DNA from: Cellulosilyticum sp. I15G10I2
GTDB lineage: Bacteria; Bacillota; Clostridia; Lachnospirales; Cellulosilyticaceae
Assembly: GCF_900095725.1 (NCBI RefSeq)
Contig: NZ_FMMP01000009.1
Location: 1 to 64,000 of the forward strand
Direction of reading: 5' to 3'
Length of the DNA stretch: 64,000 nt
Shown here: piece by piece, positions 53,190 to 64,000 of the stretch
Layout of the letters: the number at the start of each line of letters is the position of its first letter
Numbering within the stretch: position 1 is the first letter of the stretch
Position numbers and translations under genes: made by a program
The notes under the pieces: model-generated
Databases searched by the model: none
Told to the model about the DNA's origin: nothing
What the model saw: only the letters and a program-made list of their open reading frames with translations

Positions 53190-54023
53190 TTATTTTTTGT
53201 TACGAGCACGTACAATATATTTGTTTGATTGCTTATTTTTCTTTCTTGTTTTGTATCCAAGAGCTGGTTTACCCCAAGGTGTACATGGATTTGGACGTCC
53301 AATTGGTGATCTACCTTCTCCACCACCGTGAGGGTGATCGTTAGGGTTCATAACAGATCCACGAACTGTAGGGCGAATACCCATATGACGTTTACGTCCT
53401 GCTTTACCAATATTGATAAGCTCATGATCGATGTTACCAACTTGACCTATTGTAGCTCTACACTCGATAGGTAAAAGTCTCATTTCTCCTGAAGGAAGTT
53501 TAACTGTTGCATACTTGCCTTCTTTAGCCATAAGCTGTGCTGACATACCTGCTGCACGAACAAGCTGCCCGCCTTTGCCTGGTTTCATTTCAAGGTTATG
53601 AATAGTAGCACCTATTGGCATATCTTTCATTCTGAGTGCGTTTCCAATGCGAATTTCCGCTGTTTCACCACTCATTAATTTGTCGCCTACTTTAAGCCCT
53701 ACTGGAGCTAAAATATAGCTTTTTTCTCCATCCGCATAAGCAAGTAATGCAATATTTGCTGTTCTGTTTGGATCATATTCGATACCTACAACAGTTGCTG
53801 GTACACCATCTTTATTACGTTTGAAGTCGATGATTCTATATTTAATTTTATATCCGCCGCCACGATGACGAACTGTAATTTTCCCTTGGTTGTTTCTTCC
53901 TGAGTTTTTCTTTAAAGTAACCATTAAAGATCTTTCAGGAGTTGTTTTTGTGATTTCTTCAAATGATGAAGAAGTCATATGTCTTCTTGAAGGGGTATAT
54001 GGTCTATATTTTTTGATACCCAT
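53190..54023 (-). CDS. rplB: 50S ribosomal protein L2
   Basis: A 277-residue uL2, close to the peptidyl transferase centre. [40 protein letters not shown], and the critical [20 protein letters not shown] with its conserved His. The ATG at 54023 follows AGGAGTGAAAGTGCG; the upstream extension to 54047 is rejected. Confidence 0.98.
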   Translation of the reverse strand: MGIKKYRPYTPSRRHMTSSSFEEITKTTPERSLMVTLKKNSGRNNQGKITVRHRGGGYKIKYRIIDFKRNKDGVPATVVGIEYDPNRTANIALLAYADGEKSYILAPVGLKVGDKLMSGETAEIRIGNALRMKDMPIGATIHNLEMKPGKGGQLVRAAGMSAQLMAKEGKYATVKLPSGEMRLLPIECRATIGQVGNIDHELINIGKAGRKRHMGIRPTVRGSVMNPNDHPHGGGEGRSPIGRPNPCTPWGKPALGYKTRKKNKQSNKYIVRARNKK

Positions 54024-54089
54024 CGCACTTTCACTCCTTTCAATCAATGCATTTACACTTAGCCGTGTGTTTCATCTTTATCTATTAAA

Positions 54090-54389
54090 CTACATTCCTT
54101 GGAAAAAGTCAATGTCTTTACTATCTTGGTTAAGTTTAACAATTGCTTTTTTGTAGTCACTTGTTTTACCAACTGACTTGCCACGGCGTTTTGTTTTACC
54201 TTCGTAATTAGCCGTATTAACTTTTTCTACTTTTGTTCCTTCGAACATTTTTTCTACTGCATCTTTGATTTGACCTTTAGTTGCAGTTTTTTGTACTAGG
54301 AATGTGTATTTTTTTTCTGCCATAGCGTTCATACTTTTTTCAGTAACTACTGGCTTTAAAATGACGTCATAAAATTTTAAATCTGCCAT
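54090..54389 (-). CDS. rplW: 50S ribosomal protein L23
   Basis: A 99-residue uL23 at the tunnel exit, docking site for trigger factor and [43 protein letters not shown]. Its ATG shares a base with the rplD stop (TAATG). Confidence 0.98.
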   Translation of the reverse strand: MADLKFYDVILKPVVTEKSMNAMAEKKYTFLVQKTATKGQIKDAVEKMFEGTKVEKVNTANYEGKTKRRGKSVGKTSDYKKAIVKLNQDSKDIDFFQGM

Positions 54390-55012
54390 TATGCGTACAC
54401 CTCCTCGATTTTGTTAAGTGCATCTTTTGTTACTACGAATGTATCGTATTTTAAGATGTCATATACATTAATGTTATTAACAGCTGATGTTTTGATTGAT
54501 TGAATATTACGTGCTGATAACATTACATTTTTGCTTGTATCGCCATCTGTAACGATAAGTGCTTTATTTAATTTAAGAGTATCTAATATATTTTTCATTG
54601 TTTTTGTTTTGATCTCTGCTAGCTCTAATGAATCTAATACAATGAATTTGCTGCCATTAACTCTGCTAGTTAAAGCTGATTTTAATGCAAGTCTTCTTTC
54701 TTTTTTGTTAAGTCTAATAGAGTAGTCACGAGGTTTTGGCGCGAATGCAACCCCACCACCTGTCCATTGTACTGCACGAATAGAACCTTGTCTTGCTCTA
54801 CCTGTACCTTTTTGTCTCCATGGTTTTCTACCACCACCACGTACTTCAGCACGGGTTTTAGCACTTTGTGTTCCTTGACGTCTATTTGCAAGATGTGCAA
54901 CAACTGCTGCATGCACTAAGTGTTCTTTTACATCTACTGCAAAGATTGAATCATTTAATTCAACTTCACCTACTTGTTGTCCGTCCATATTATAAACAGC
55001 TACTTTTGCCAT
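54389..55012 (-). CDS. rplD: 50S ribosomal protein L4
   Basis: A 207-residue uL4: [60 protein letters not shown] in the tunnel-lining loop. In several bacteria L4 also represses the S10 operon through its leader. The ATG at 55012 follows AAAGGAGGAACAATA; the longer frame to 55039 includes that site. Confidence 0.98.
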   Translation of the reverse strand: MAKVAVYNMDGQQVGEVELNDSIFAVDVKEHLVHAAVVAHLANRRQGTQSAKTRAEVRGGGRKPWRQKGTGRARQGSIRAVQWTGGGVAFAPKPRDYSIRLNKKERRLALKSALTSRVNGSKFIVLDSLELAEIKTKTMKNILDTLKLNKALIVTDGDTSKNVMLSARNIQSIKTSAVNNINVYDILKYDTFVVTKDALNKIEEVYA

Positions 55013-55038
55013 TATTGTTCCTCCTTTCTCACCAGTCA

Positions 55039-55668
55039 TTAAGCTTTAACGCTATCTTTTATAGCGATGATTGTACCTTTAGGTCCTGGAACTGCACCTT
55101 TAAGTAAAATTAAGTTTTTGTCTAAATCAACTCTAGCAACTTCAAGATTTTGTACTGTGATTTGAACACATCCCATATGTGATGGAAGGCCTTTACCTTT
55201 CATAACACGTCCTGGACTTGTTGCAGCACCCATAGAACCTGCTACTCTATGTGATTTAGAACCATGAGCCATTGGTCCACGGCTTTGTCCATATTTTTTG
55301 ATTGCGCCTTGATACCCTTTACCTTTTGAAGTACCAGTAACATCTACTCTTTCTCCAGCAGCAAAAACATCTGCTTTGATTTCTGTACCTACTTCATATG
55401 CACTTATATCTTCCAAACGGAATTCTTTTAAGTGTTTTTTAAGAGCAACGCCTGCTTTTTTAAAGTGACCAGCTGCTGGTTTGATAACACGTCTTTCTTT
55501 AACGTCTCCAAAACCAACTTGAATCGCTTCATATCCATCATTGTCAGTAGTTTTCTTTTGAACAACTACACATGGACCTGCCTCTAATACAGTAACAGGA
55601 ATTAAGTTTGCATTTTCATCAAAAATTTGTGTCATACCTATTTTCTTAGCTATGATTGCTTTTTTCAT
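55039..55668 (-). CDS. rplC: 50S ribosomal protein L3
   Basis: A 209-residue uL3: [80 protein letters not shown]. The 93-bp gap to rpsJ holds a small GATTGC/GCAATC hairpin (55698-55716). Confidence 0.98.
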   Translation of the reverse strand: MKKAIIAKKIGMTQIFDENANLIPVTVLEAGPCVVVQKKTTDNDGYEAIQVGFGDVKERRVIKPAAGHFKKAGVALKKHLKEFRLEDISAYEVGTEIKADVFAAGERVDVTGTSKGKGYQGAIKKYGQSRGPMAHGSKSHRVAGSMGAATSPGRVMKGKGLPSHMGCVQITVQNLEVARVDLDKNLILLKGAVPGPKGTIIAIKDSVKA

Positions 55669-55761
55669 TTCCTTTACACCTCCTAATATCTACAGCGGAT
55701 TGCTACCTTGGCAATCATCCTAGACGATTCTTGATTATCGCCCAATCTAGAATCTCATAGA

Positions 55762-56070
55762 TTATTTCGCATCTACTTTGATATCTACACCTGCTGGTAA
55801 ATCTATACGCATTAACGCATCTCCAGTTTTTGGCGTAGCTTCAACATCGATAAGTCTTTTATGAGTTCTCATTTCGAATTGCTCACGAGAATCTTTGTAC
55901 TTGTGAACAGCACGTAAAATTGTTACCACTTCTTTTTTAGTTGGTAGTGGTATTGGTCCACTAACTTGTGCACCTGTTTTCTTAGCAATAGCAACTATTT
56001 CAGCTGCTGTTTGATCAATTAACTTGTGATCATAAGCCTTTAGGGTAATACGGATTTTTTGACTTGCCAT
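55762..56070 (-). CDS. rpsJ: 30S ribosomal protein S10
   Basis: A 102-residue uS10 (NusE): [60 protein letters not shown]. First gene of the superoperon; also a partner of NusB in antitermination. Its start codon abuts the stem of a hairpin that holds the Shine-Dalgarno sequence in its loop. Confidence 0.98.
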   Translation of the reverse strand: MASQKIRITLKAYDHKLIDQTAAEIVAIAKKTGAQVSGPIPLPTKKEVVTILRAVHKYKDSREQFEMRTHKRLIDVEATPKTGDALMRIDLPAGVDIKVDAK

Positions 56071-56322
56071 AAAAAAAGTCCCCTCCTTTTCGTACTTTTT
56101 TTGAAAGCAGTACGACTAGTGGTGACTGTACACTCAACCTAGTGTGTCATAAGCGCAGACTTACTCTAAGCTTTGTATTAATACAAAAGCGCTTGACATC
56201 AGTTTATATAGTACAGTGACCTGCCGCCTGGTTTCTTGAACCGGACATTCGCTCCCTAGAAATTCACCTTTTTGTAAGGTGGTAACCTTCTAGATCATCG
56301 TTCTCAATGTCACAACAAATTG
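56071..56322 (-). promoter_or_regulatory. Structured 5' leader of the S10 operon
   Basis: About 245 bases of untranslated leader between the promoter and rpsJ. Hairpins visible on the minus strand: CTAGAA/TTTCTAG with inner CACCTT/AAGGTG (56256-56293), CCGGTT/AACCAGG (56227-56244), a TGTCA-AGCGC with GCGCTTATGACA pairing around TTTGTATTAATACAAA, and AAAAAAAGT/ACTTTTTTT (56071-56102), whose loop carries AGGAGGGG. This amount of structure suggests autoregulation by a ribosomal protein, L4 by analogy with other bacteria. The ligand is not shown by the sequence. Confidence 0.65.
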
Positions 56323-56351
56323 AGTATACACTAAAAGCTATATAATGACAA
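56323..56351 (-). promoter_or_regulatory. Sigma-A promoter of the S10 operon
   Basis: On the minus strand: TTGTCA (56346-56351), 17-base spacer, TATACT (56323-56328). It lies between the tuf terminator and the structured leader. Confidence 0.8.
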
Positions 56352-56458
56352 GGTTTTTTTTTAGTTATTACTGATTTTTTTATGGAAAATTTAGCTATTA
56401 TGCTCTTTTCTCCTAATTATAGGGGATTTTTTAGAAAACCAAACTTCCCATAAATAAT

Positions 56459-56486
56459 AAAAAGCATACCCTAGGGTATGCTTTTT
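56459..56486 (-). terminator. Intrinsic terminator of tuf
   Basis: A perfect 28-base inverted repeat, AAAAAGCATACCCT followed by its reverse complement, ending in T-rich sequence, 11 bases after the tuf stop. Confidence 0.93.
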
Positions 56487-56497
56487 ATATGAGTTAA

Positions 56498-57691
56498 TTA
56501 CTCAATAATAGATGCTACTGCACCAGAACCTACTGTACGTCCACCTTCACGTATCGCGAAACGAAGTCCTTGAGACATCGCAATTGGATGGATAAGTTCA
56601 ATAGTCATTTCAAGGTTATCGCCAGGCATACACATTTCTGTGCCTTCTGGTAATTCAATAACGCCTGTAACGTCAGTTGTTCTGAAGTAGAATTGTGGTC
56701 TATAGTGTGAGAAGAATGGTTTATGACGTCCACCTTCTTCTTTTTTAAGAACGTATACTTGAGCTGTGAATTTTGTATGAGGTGTAATTGAACCTGGTTT
56801 GCAAAGTACTTGACCACGTTCGATTTCAGTTCTTTGAATACCACGAAGAAGTGCTCCAATGTTATCTCCAGCTTGCGCTTGATCAAGAAGTTTACGGAAC
56901 ATTTCAACTCCTGTACACACAATCTTACGAGTTTCTTCATGAATACCAACAAGTTCAACTTCATCTTGAACTTTAAGAATACCTGATTCTACTCTACCTG
57001 TTGCAACTGTACCACGACCTGTGATTGAGAATACATCTTCTACAGGCATAAGGAATGGTTTGTCAACTGCACGGTCTGGAGTAGGAATATACTCATCAAT
57101 AATTTCAAATAACTCTACGATTTTATCTCCCCATGGACCCATTGGATCATTTAATGCTTGAAGAGCTGATCCACGGATGATTGGCGTATCATCGCCAGGG
57201 AATTCATATGAGCTTAATAGGTCACGAATTTCCATTTCAACAAGTTCTAATAATTCTTCATCATCTACCATATCACATTTGTTTAAGAAAACAACGATGT
57301 ATGGTACACCAACTTGACGTGAAAGAAGGATATGTTCACGAGTTTGAGCCATAGGACCATCTGTAGCTGCACAAACAAGGATTGTTCCATCCATTTGTGC
57401 TGCCCCTGTGATCATGTTTTTAACATAGTCAGCATGTCCTGGGCAGTCAACGTGAGCGTAGTGACGAGCTGGAGTTTCGTATTCAACGTGAGCTGTAGAG
57501 ATAGTAATACCACGTTCTCTTTCTTCTGGCGCCTTGTCAATATTATCGAAATCAACTGCTGCACCTAAACCATATCTTTGGTGAAGAGTTTTTGTGATAG
57601 CTGCTGTAAGTGTTGTTTTACCGTGGTCAACGTGTCCGATTGTACCAATATTAACGTGTGGCTTATTTCTTTCATATTTAGCTTTAGCCAT
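56498..57691 (-). CDS. tuf: Elongation factor Tu
   Basis: A 397-residue EF-Tu, the GTPase that delivers aminoacyl-tRNA. G1 [15 protein letters not shown], switch [17 protein letters not shown]3 [17 protein letters not shown]4 NKCDMVDD, domain 2 [20 protein letters not shown], domain 3 [20 protein letters not shown]. Last gene of the str operon, with its own terminator. Kirromycin-site residues look ordinary. Confidence 0.99.
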   Translation of the reverse strand: MAKAKYERNKPHVNIGTIGHVDHGKTTLTAAITKTLHQRYGLGAAVDFDNIDKAPEERERGITISTAHVEYETPARHYAHVDCPGHADYVKNMITGAAQMDGTILVCAATDGPMAQTREHILLSRQVGVPYIVVFLNKCDMVDDEELLELVEMEIRDLLSSYEFPGDDTPIIRGSALQALNDPMGPWGDKIVELFEIIDEYIPTPDRAVDKPFLMPVEDVFSITGRGTVATGRVESGILKVQDEVELVGIHEETRKIVCTGVEMFRKLLDQAQAGDNIGALLRGIQRTEIERGQVLCKPGSITPHTKFTAQVYVLKKEEGGRHKPFFSHYRPQFYFRTTDVTGVIELPEGTEMCMPGDNLEMTIELIHPIAMSQGLRFAIREGGRTVGSGAVASIIE

Positions 57692-57817
57692 TTTGTTTGT
57701 TCCTCCTTTAATTTGCTGAGTTTATTTTTCTCAGATAATTTGATTATATTCAATTTGCAGCTACTTTTCAAGTAGCTACAAATTATTATTTAGAGAATGT
57801 GCTGCTATATTTTAAAT

Positions 57818-59902
57818 TTAAGCTTTTTGATCAGCTATAATTTTATCCTGAATACCTTTAGGGCATGGCTCATAGTGATGGAATTCCATCGAGTAGTTAC
57901 CACGACCTTGTGTTCTTGAACGAAGTTCAGTCGCATAACCAAACATCTCTGCAAGTGGTACATAGGCTCTAATTTCTTGCCCGCCACCAATAGCTTCCAT
58001 ACCTTCCATTTGTCCACGGCGTGAGTTAATGCTTCCAATAACATCCCCCATGTACTCTTCTGGTGCAGTTGCAATAACTTTCATAATAGGTTCAAGAAGT
58101 GTTCCGCCTGCTTTTTTCATTGCATCTTTAAATGCCATAGAACCTGCGATCTTGAAGGCCATTTCTGATGAGTCAACATCATGGTATGAACCATCGTAAC
58201 ACTCTGCTTTAATACCTAATACTTTGTATCCTGCAAGTGGACCTGCTGCCATTGCTTCTTGGATTCCTTTGTCTACTGCAGGGATATATTCTTTTGGAAT
58301 TGAACCACCCACTACTGTACTTACGAATTCATAAGTATGTTCAGAGTTAGGATCAAGTCTAGAGAATCTAACTTTACAGTGTCCATATTGTCCGCTACCA
58401 CCTGATTGTTTTACATACTTAGAATCAACTTCCACATCTCTAGCCATTGTTTCTTTGTAAGCAACTTGTGGTGCTCCTACATTTGCTTCTACTTTAAACT
58501 CACGTAAAAGACGATCTACGATAATCTCTAAGTGAAGTTCTCCCATACCTGCGATGATTGTCTGCCCAGTTTCAGTATTTGTAAACGTTCTGAAAGTTGG
58601 GTCTTCTTCTGCAAGTTTTGCAAGTGCAATACCCATTTTTTCTTGACCAGCTTTTGTTTTTGGCTCAATAGCTACTTCAATAACTGGCTCTGGGAATTCC
58701 ATAGATTCTAAGATTACAGGGTGACCTTCATCACACAATGTATCTCCTGTTGTTGTACCTTTAAGACCAACAGCAGCAGCTATATCTCCTGAATAAACTT
58801 TAGCAATTTCTTGTCTTGTATTTGCATGCATCTGTAAGATACGTCCAATACGTTCTTTTTTGTTTTTTGTTGAGTTGAGTACATATGAACCTGATTCTAT
58901 TGAACCTGAATAAACTCTGAAGAATGCAAGTTTCCCAACAAATGGGTCAGTCATAATCTTAAATGCAAGGGCTGCAAATGGCTCTTCATCTGATGAATGT
59001 TTTTCCATTTCTTCACCAGTTTCAGGGTCAATCCCTTTAATAGCAGGGATATCTGTAGGTGCTGGCATATATTCAACAACAGCATCTAAAAGTTTTTGTA
59101 CCCCTTTATTTTTGTAAGCTGAACCACAAAGTACCGGAATGATTTGAACATTGATTACAGCAGTTCTAAGTGCTGTTCTAAGTTCCTCTTCTGTTACTTC
59201 TTCACCTTCAAGATATTTCATTGTAAGGTCTTCATCTGATTCACAGATTGCTTCAATCATTTCGTTTCTGTATTGTTCAGCTTTATCTAAAAGATCTGCT
59301 GGAATATCAGTTTCTTCTATTTCTTTGCCTAAATCATCTTTGTAGATGAAGGCTCTGTTTTTCATAAGGTCAATAACCCCTACGAATTGGTCTTCTGCAC
59401 CAATAGGTAACTCGATTGGTATTGCATTAGCACCAAGTCTTGTTCTCATCATGTCTACTGCTCTATAAAAGTCAGCGCCCATGATATCCATTTTATTTAC
59501 AAAAGCCATACGTGGTACTTTATATTTATCAGCTTGACGCCATACTGTTTCAGATTGAGGTTCAACCCCACCTTTTGCACAGAATACGCCAACAGCAGAA
59601 TCTAGTACACGGAGTGAACGTTCAACTTCTACTGTGAAGTCTACGTGCCCAGGTGTATCTATGATATTAACACGATTGTCTTTCCAAAAACATGTCGTAG
59701 CTGCAGATGTGATTGTAATACCACGTTCTTGTTCTTGTTCCATCCAGTCCATAGTGGCTCCGCCTTCATGAACTTCTCCGATTTTGTATGTCTTACCGGT
59801 ATAAAACAAGATACGCTCTGTAAGAGTTGTTTTCCCCGCGTCAATATGCGCCATAATACCAATATTACGGGTGCGCTCTAGCGGATATTCTCTTCCTGCC
59901 AA
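57818..59902 (-). CDS. fusA: Elongation factor G
   Basis: A 694-residue translocase. G1 [19 protein letters not shown], switch [22 protein letters not shown]3 [21 protein letters not shown]4 [10 protein letters not shown], domain IV loop [17 protein letters not shown]. Full length. Between rpsG and tuf in the str operon. Confidence 0.99.
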   Translation of the reverse strand: MAGREYPLERTRNIGIMAHIDAGKTTLTERILFYTGKTYKIGEVHEGGATMDWMEQEQERGITITSAATTCFWKDNRVNIIDTPGHVDFTVEVERSLRVLDSAVGVFCAKGGVEPQSETVWRQADKYKVPRMAFVNKMDIMGADFYRAVDMMRTRLGANAIPIELPIGAEDQFVGVIDLMKNRAFIYKDDLGKEIEETDIPADLLDKAEQYRNEMIEAICESDEDLTMKYLEGEEVTEEELRTALRTAVINVQIIPVLCGSAYKNKGVQKLLDAVVEYMPAPTDIPAIKGIDPETGEEMEKHSSDEEPFAALAFKIMTDPFVGKLAFFRVYSGSIESGSYVLNSTKNKKERIGRILQMHANTRQEIAKVYSGDIAAAVGLKGTTTGDTLCDEGHPVILESMEFPEPVIEVAIEPKTKAGQEKMGIALAKLAEEDPTFRTFTNTETGQTIIAGMGELHLEIIVDRLLREFKVEANVGAPQVAYKETMARDVEVDSKYVKQSGGSGQYGHCKVRFSRLDPNSEHTYEFVSTVVGGSIPKEYIPAVDKGIQEAMAAGPLAGYKVLGIKAECYDGSYHDVDSSEMAFKIAGSMAFKDAMKKAGGTLLEPIMKVIATAPEEYMGDVIGSINSRRGQMEGMEAIGGGQEIRAYVPLAEMFGYATELRSRTQGRGNYSMEFHHYEPCPKGIQDKIIADQKA

Positions 59903-59928
59903 GGTAATTCCTCCTTTGGATTAATAGC

Positions 59929-60399
59929 CTACCATCTGTAGTGAGCAAATGCTTTATTTGCTTCTGCCATTTTGTGTGTATCTTCTTTTTTCTTAACTGA
60001 TCCACCAGTGCTGTTAAGTGCATCTAAAAGCTCTGCTGCAAGAGCAAGTGTTGTTGTTTTTTCTCCACGCTTACGTGTGTGAGTTGTTAACCAACGAAGG
60101 CCTAATGTTTGACGTCTTTCTGGACGCACCTCCATTGGTACTTGGTAAGTAGCACCTCCAACACGACGTGCTTTTACTTCTAATACTGGCATGATATTCT
60201 CTAATGCCTCTTGGAAAACTTCTAAAGCATCTCTGCCTGTTTTTTCTTTAATGATGTCAAACGCACCATAAACTATCTTTTGTGCTTTACCTCTTTTACC
60301 ATCCAACATAATGTTGTTAATAAGTTTTGTTACTAACTTACTATTGTAAAGAGGATCTGCTAATACATCTCTTTTTGCTACATGTCCTTTACGTGGCAC
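59929..60399 (-). CDS. rpsG: 30S ribosomal protein S7
   Basis: A 156-residue uS7: [77 protein letters not shown]-like end (here [18 protein letters not shown]). A primary 16S rRNA binder and the usual translational repressor of the str operon. The 145-bp gap before it contains the dyad TCCTCAAATTTGAGGA (60446-60461), which could be a regulatory structure. Confidence 0.98.
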   Translation of the reverse strand: MPRKGHVAKRDVLADPLYNSKLVTKLINNIMLDGKRGKAQKIVYGAFDIIKEKTGRDALEVFQEALENIMPVLEVKARRVGGATYQVPMEVRPERRQTLGLRWLTTHTRKRGEKTTTLALAAELLDALNSTGGSVKKKEDTHKMAEANKAFAHYRW

Positions 60400-60544
60400 G
60401 GTCTTCCCTCCTTAACTAATATCTGTGAAATATCATCGGTACTCGTCCTCAAATTTGAGGATCGTGCGCGCCCTTGTTACTCATCTATTTAAAATCTGAT
60501 TTATCAGCTTTAGTTGTGTAAGTTGGGCACCAATTAATTCCTAA

Positions 60545-60985
60545 TTATTTTTTACCTTTAGTTGCTGCTGCACCTTTTTTGCCTTTTTTAGCACCGTATT
60601 TAGAACGAGCTTGTTGTCTTTTCGCAACACCTGCTGTATCTAATGTACCACGGATAATGTGGTAACGTGTACCTGGTAAGTCTTTTACCCTACCACCACG
60701 GATTAATACAACGCTATGCTCTTGAAGGTTGTGTCCTTCACCTGGAATATAAGCTGTAACTTCAATCCCATTTGTAAGACGTACCCTTGCAATTTTACGA
60801 AGAGCAGAGTTTGGTTTTTTTGGTGTAGCTGTTTTAACTGCTGTACAAACACCTCTTTTTTGTGGCGCAGAGATATCTGTTGCACGTTTATGCAAAGAGT
60901 TAAATCCTTTTTGCAATGCTGGCGCAGTTGACTTTTTCTCGATTTCTTTTCTTCCTTTACGTACTAATTGGTTAAATGTTGGCAT
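60545..60985 (-). CDS. rpsL: 30S ribosomal protein S12
   Basis: A 146-residue uS12. [40 protein letters not shown] and [20 protein letters not shown] carry both lysines whose mutation gives streptomycin resistance in other bacteria; both are wild-type here. The C-terminus is extended by a Lys/Ala/Gly-rich tail ([16 protein letters not shown]). Confidence 0.98.
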   Translation of the reverse strand: MPTFNQLVRKGRKEIEKKSTAPALQKGFNSLHKRATDISAPQKRGVCTAVKTATPKKPNSALRKIARVRLTNGIEVTAYIPGEGHNLQEHSVVLIRGGRVKDLPGTRYHIIRGTLDTAGVAKRQQARSKYGAKKGKKGAAATKGKK

Positions 60986-61000
60986 TCTGGCACCTCCTCC

Positions 61001-61243
61001 TTACTCAATAATTGCTGCTACTGCAGTTTTCACTTCAACGTTACATTCTTTGCCCAGTTCATGCATACTATCAATATACTTAACTTCGACATTTTTAGCT
61101 TTTGCAAGCTCTACCACTTGACTTGTAACTCGGTCATCGGCATCTTTGGCAACAAACACAAGCTTAACATTTTCTCGTTCTAACCATTTTAAAGTCTGTT
61201 TTGTTCCCACAATCTTTTTCGTGTCTTTCAAATGGTACAACAT
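61001..61243 (-). CDS. L7Ae/L30e-family kink-turn-binding protein
   Basis: An 80-residue L7Ae-like protein (IVGTKQTLKWLERENVKLVF, VAKDADDRVTSQVVELAKAK). The family (YbxF/L7Ae-like) sits between rpoC and rpsL in most Firmicutes and binds kink-turn RNA; its role on the ribosome is minor or unclear. The ATG at 61243 follows AAAGGGGGATTT; the frame runs to 61285 without a ribosome binding site. Confidence 0.9.
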   Translation of the reverse strand: MLYHLKDTKKIVGTKQTLKWLERENVKLVFVAKDADDRVTSQVVELAKAKNVEVKYIDSMHELGKECNVEVKTAVAAIIE

Positions 61244-61324
61244 AAATCCCCCTTTAGGTTCATTTTTATGCATACTATTACACACTGAACGATTCTATCA
61301 TTCCCGTCGCTTCTTGTCAAGGTT

Positions 61325-61450
61325 TTTTTTAGGACTGCTCAGTGAGCACCGAATTCTTCAGCTACTCACTATCAGATTTCTAGAAATCTAGGCAATTTTT
61401 CAAACTAAAATGAGCGCACTATTCATTTTAGTTTATGAACAGCCTCAAAC
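61325..61450. repeat. Diverged relative of the palindromic repeat (copy E3) with a hairpin
   Basis: The stretch CAGCTACTCACTATCAGATT and ATTTCTAGAAATCTAGGCA resembles CAGTTACTCGCTTGCG and ATTTCTAAAAATCTAAGCA of E1 and E2, at matching spacing. An inner stem of 12 perfect pairs, AAACTAAAATGA (61402-61413) with TCATTTTAGTTT (61423-61434), replaces the shorter TTCAAATG stem of E1 and E2. It lies in the gap between rpoC and the L7Ae-like gene. Confidence 0.55.
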
Positions 61451-61497
61451 GCGTGAATTATAAAATTTGTATGCTTATAAGTTGTTTCTCTATATAC

Positions 61498-61540
61498 AAA
61501 AGCTCTAGGTACTGCATAAGCGCAGTCCCTAGAGCTTTTT
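61498..61540 (-). terminator. Intrinsic terminator of rpoC
   Basis: AAAAGCTCTAGG pairs with CCTAGAGCTTTTT around an inner CTGC/GCAG stem, starting about 10 bases after the rpoC stop, with T-rich sequence on the minus strand. Confidence 0.9.
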
Positions 61541-61549
61541 AATACAAGA

Positions 61550-64000
61550 TTATTCTTCTCCTACCATTGTTACATTGAGCTTGCGGTATTTATCCATACC
61601 TGTTCCGGCAGGAATTAGCTTACCAATAATAACATTTTCTTTAAGTCCAATTAATGGATCTGTTTTTCCTTTAATTGCCGCTTCTGTAAGCACTTTTGTT
61701 GTTTCTTGGAAAGATGCAGCGGATAAGAAGGACTCTGTTGCAAGAGAGGCTTTTGTAATACCAAGCAGCACGCTTTTCCCTACTGCCGGTTCTAACCCTT
61801 GCTCAACAGCCTGTTTATTAACTTCTAGGTATTCTAATATATCGATAGAACTTCCAGGCAATAAATCTGTATCGCCGCTTTCTTCTATCTTAACTTTTTT
61901 AAGCATCTGACGCACAATAACTTCAATATGCTTATCGTTGATATCAACCCCCTGAAGTCTATAAACACGCTGTACTTCTTGAATCATATAATGCTGTACA
62001 CCTGTAACATCTTTGATTTTAAGAATATCATGTGGATTAACACTACCTTCTGTAAGTTCATCTCCAGCTTCTACTGAAGTACCATCTTGGACTTTAATTC
62101 TTGAGCCATATGGTATAGTATAAGACTTTGTTTCTCCATTTTCATTATCAGTAATAGTTACCTCACGTTTTTTCTTAGTATCTGATATAGTTACAATACC
62201 AGCAATTTCAGATATGATTGCAAGTCCTTTAGGTTTACGGGCTTCAAATAACTCTTCAATACGAGGAAGACCTTGTGTAATATCATCTCCCGCAATACCT
62301 CCAGTATGGAATGTACGCATTGTAAGCTGTGTACCAGGCTCTCCGATAGACTGTGCTGCGATAATACCTACCGCTTCACCTACTCTTACTTCGTTACCTG
62401 ATGCCATATTTGCCCCGTAACATTTTGCACATACGCCCATTTTAGACTGACATGAAAGCACATTACGTATTTTAACTTTTTTAATTCCAACTGACTCTAT
62501 ATACTCAGCTTGAATCGGTTTTATCATTTTATTCACAGGAATGATTACTTCCCCTGTCTCCGGATGAACAATCTCTTCAGCTGCAAAACGTCCTGATAAG
62601 CGTTCATGTAATGGCTCGATAACTTCTGAACCATCTGTATAAGCTTTAACTACCATACCCGGAATTGGTTGATCTGGGATGTGATCATGACAATCTTGTT
62701 CTCTAATAATAACATCTTGTGATACGTCTACAAGACGACGTGTTAAATAACCAGAGTCAGCTGTACGAAGTGCCGTATCTGCAAGTCCTTTACGGGCACC
62801 ATGGGCAGAAATAAAGTACTCAAGTACAGTAAGACCCTCACGGAAGTTCGCCTTAATAGGAAGCTCAATAATACGTCCTGATGGTGATGCCATCAGACCA
62901 CGCATACCTGCTAACTGTTTAATCTGATTCGTAGAACCACGGGCACCAGAGTGTGCCATCATATAGATATTATTATATCTTCCAAGGTTATCAAGAAGAG
63001 CCTTTGTAATTTTATCATTGGCCATATTCCATGCCTGAATTACTTTGTTATAACGTTCTTCGTCCGTCATAAGCCCACGTCTGAAGAGTTTTGTAACATG
63101 TTCAACTGCGACTTGAGCTTCATCTAAATACTCTTGTTTTTGACCTGGAACTACCATGTCTGATACAGATACGGTTAATGCGCCTCGTGTTGAATATTTA
63201 AAACCTAGGTCTTTAATATTATCAAGCAAAATGGCAGTATCTGTTGCACCTTGGGTATCGATGCACTTTTTAATTATTTGTCCCAGTTGTTTTTTACCTA
63301 CTAAGAAATCAATCTCATACTTAAATTTGTTTTCTTCTAGCGTTCTATCTACAAAACCTAATGTTTGAGGCATGATCTCGTTGAAAATAATACGGCCAAC
63401 AGTCGTATTTGTAATTCCGCTCTGCATAACGCCATCTATTTCAATCGTCCTGCGTACGTTAATGCGTGCATGTAACGTAATGACTTTATTGTCATATGCG
63501 AGAATTGCTTCTTTTTCATTACGGAAATACTTACCTTCTCCTTGCTCACCTTCTTTATCAAGTGTAAGATAGTATGTTCCAAGAACCATATCCTGTGATG
63601 GCACCGCAACGGGTCCCCCATCAGATGGCTTGAGTAAGTTATTTGGCGCTAATAGAAGGAATCGGCATTCTGCTTGTGCTTCTACTGATAAAGGTACGTG
63701 AACCGCCATTTGGTCTCCGTCAAAGTCTGCATTATAAGCTGTACATACAAGAGGATGCAGCTTAATCGCACGGCCTTCAACTAGGATTGGTTCAAACGCT
63801 TGAATCCCAAGACGGTGAAGTGTTGGGGCACGATTTAGCATAACAGGATGCTCACGAATAACTTCTTCTAATACATCCCATACCTGTGGCTGTAATCTTT
63901 CTATCATGTGCTTAGCATTTTTAATATTATGTGCAATACCGTCAGATACCAGCTTTTTCATTACAAATGGTTTAAAGAGTTCAATCGCCATTTCTTTTGG
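61550..64000 (-). CDS. rpoC: RNA polymerase beta' subunit, C-terminal two-thirds (runs off the window)
   Basis: About 816 residues of beta' are visible; the N-terminus with its zinc domain lies beyond base 64000. The catalytic Mg motif [12 protein letters not shown] is near the start of the visible part. The bridge helix and trigger loop follow ([40 protein letters not shown]), and [20 protein letters not shown] is in the C-terminal part. CAKCYGAN with the upstream Cys forms the second zinc site. The large insertion found in proteobacteria is absent, as usual for Firmicutes. Confidence 0.98.
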   Translation of the reverse strand, partial: PKEMAIELFKPFVMKKLVSDGIAHNIKNAKHMIERLQPQVWDVLEEVIREHPVMLNRAPTLHRLGIQAFEPILVEGRAIKLHPLVCTAYNADFDGDQMAVHVPLSVEAQAECRFLLLAPNNLLKPSDGGPVAVPSQDMVLGTYYLTLDKEGEQGEGKYFRNEKEAILAYDNKVITLHARINVRRTIEIDGVMQSGITNTTVGRIIFNEIMPQTLGFVDRTLEENKFKYEIDFLVGKKQLGQIIKKCIDTQGATDTAILLDNIKDLGFKYSTRGALTVSVSDMVVPGQKQEYLDEAQVAVEHVTKLFRRGLMTDEERYNKVIQAWNMANDKITKALLDNLGRYNNIYMMAHSGARGSTNQIKQLAGMRGLMASPSGRIIELPIKANFREGLTVLEYFISAHGARKGLADTALRTADSGYLTRRLVDVSQDVIIREQDCHDHIPDQPIPGMVVKAYTDGSEVIEPLHERLSGRFAAEEIVHPETGEVIIPVNKMIKPIQAEYIESVGIKKVKIRNVLSCQSKMGVCAKCYGANMASGNEVRVGEAVGIIAAQSIGEPGTQLTMRTFHTGGIAGDDITQGLPRIEELFEARKPKGLAIISEIAGIVTISDTKKKREVTITDNENGETKSYTIPYGSRIKVQDGTSVEAGDELTEGSVNPHDILKIKDVTGVQHYMIQEVQRVYRLQGVDINDKHIEVIVRQMLKKVKIEESGDTDLLPGSSIDILEYLEVNKQAVEQGLEPAVGKSVLLGITKASLATESFLSAASFQETTKVLTEAAIKGKTDPLIGLKENVIIGKLIPAGTGMDKYRKLNVTMVGEE

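Noticed and set aside
40268-61243. Extra genes among the plus-strand ORFs opposite the ribosomal operons
   Set aside because: All overlap well-supported ribosomal genes, lack ribosome binding sites and reflect codon composition.

Overview
The window is AT-rich, densely coded DNA from a Gram-positive, low-GC Firmicute of class Clostridia. The gene content fits a Lachnospirales-type organism (Cellulosilyticum-like is a guess from overall flavour, not a demonstrated assignment). Evidence: the standard Firmicutes order of the ribosomal-protein, RNA polymerase and ECF genes, zinc-type S14 and S4, strong AGGAGG ribosome binding sites, sigma-A type promoters, and cell-wall genes for pyruvylated wall polymer. 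Most genes lie on the minus strand. No rRNA, tRNA, CRISPR array, phage or complete insertion sequence was seen.

Layout. 0-5.7 kb: accessory genes, with the 5' end of transketolase, a protein with three AP2-like domains and a decayed HNH core, a divergent PurK-like protein, a one-helix membrane protein, a rhomboid-like protein with a zinc ribbon, a tiny protein carrying the decarboxylase beta-subunit signature, and a DMT exporter. 6.3-13.6 kb: a complete seven-gene flavin-based extracellular electron transfer locus (ndh2, dmkB, dmkA, eetA, eetB, pplA, fmnB) behind a near-consensus promoter. NADH electrons enter a dedicated demethylmenaquinone pool made by DmkA/DmkB, pass EetA/EetB, and reach the surface lipoprotein PplA, which FmnB flavinylates. 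13.6-20.7 kb: ftsEX with a coiled-coil M23 hydrolase, an active CtpA protease paired with a catalytically dead paralogue, a membrane protein and a CdaR-type regulator. 20.8-35.1 kb: an ABC ATPase, then a cell-envelope block (TagA-like, CsaB, DUF5693, secreted protein, phosphodiester glycosidase, two LCP ligases), with nfo, an SDR gene and a DedA gene between the LCP genes. 35.2-61 kb: rpsI-rplM-truA-ecfTA2A1, the alpha/S10-spc superoperon from rplQ to rpsJ, then tuf-fusA-rpsG-rpsL-L7Ae. 61.5-64 kb: the 3' part of rpoC.

The least explained content is in the intergenic gaps. Three hairpins (about 6.09, 33.66 and 37.54 kb) have different but almost perfectly paired 22-24 bp stems around a nearly invariant 37-39 nt loop. 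Two variant copies of the loop motif (about 5.88 and 37.10 kb) and a separate ~200 bp imperfectly palindromic repeat (33.2, 37.2 kb and a decayed relative at 61.4 kb) accompany them. In two loci the palindromic repeat and the hairpin sit side by side between GGTCCGC/GCGGACC-like ends. Compensatory changes in the stems show that structure is conserved. This looks like an undescribed family of structured RNA or small non-autonomous mobile element.
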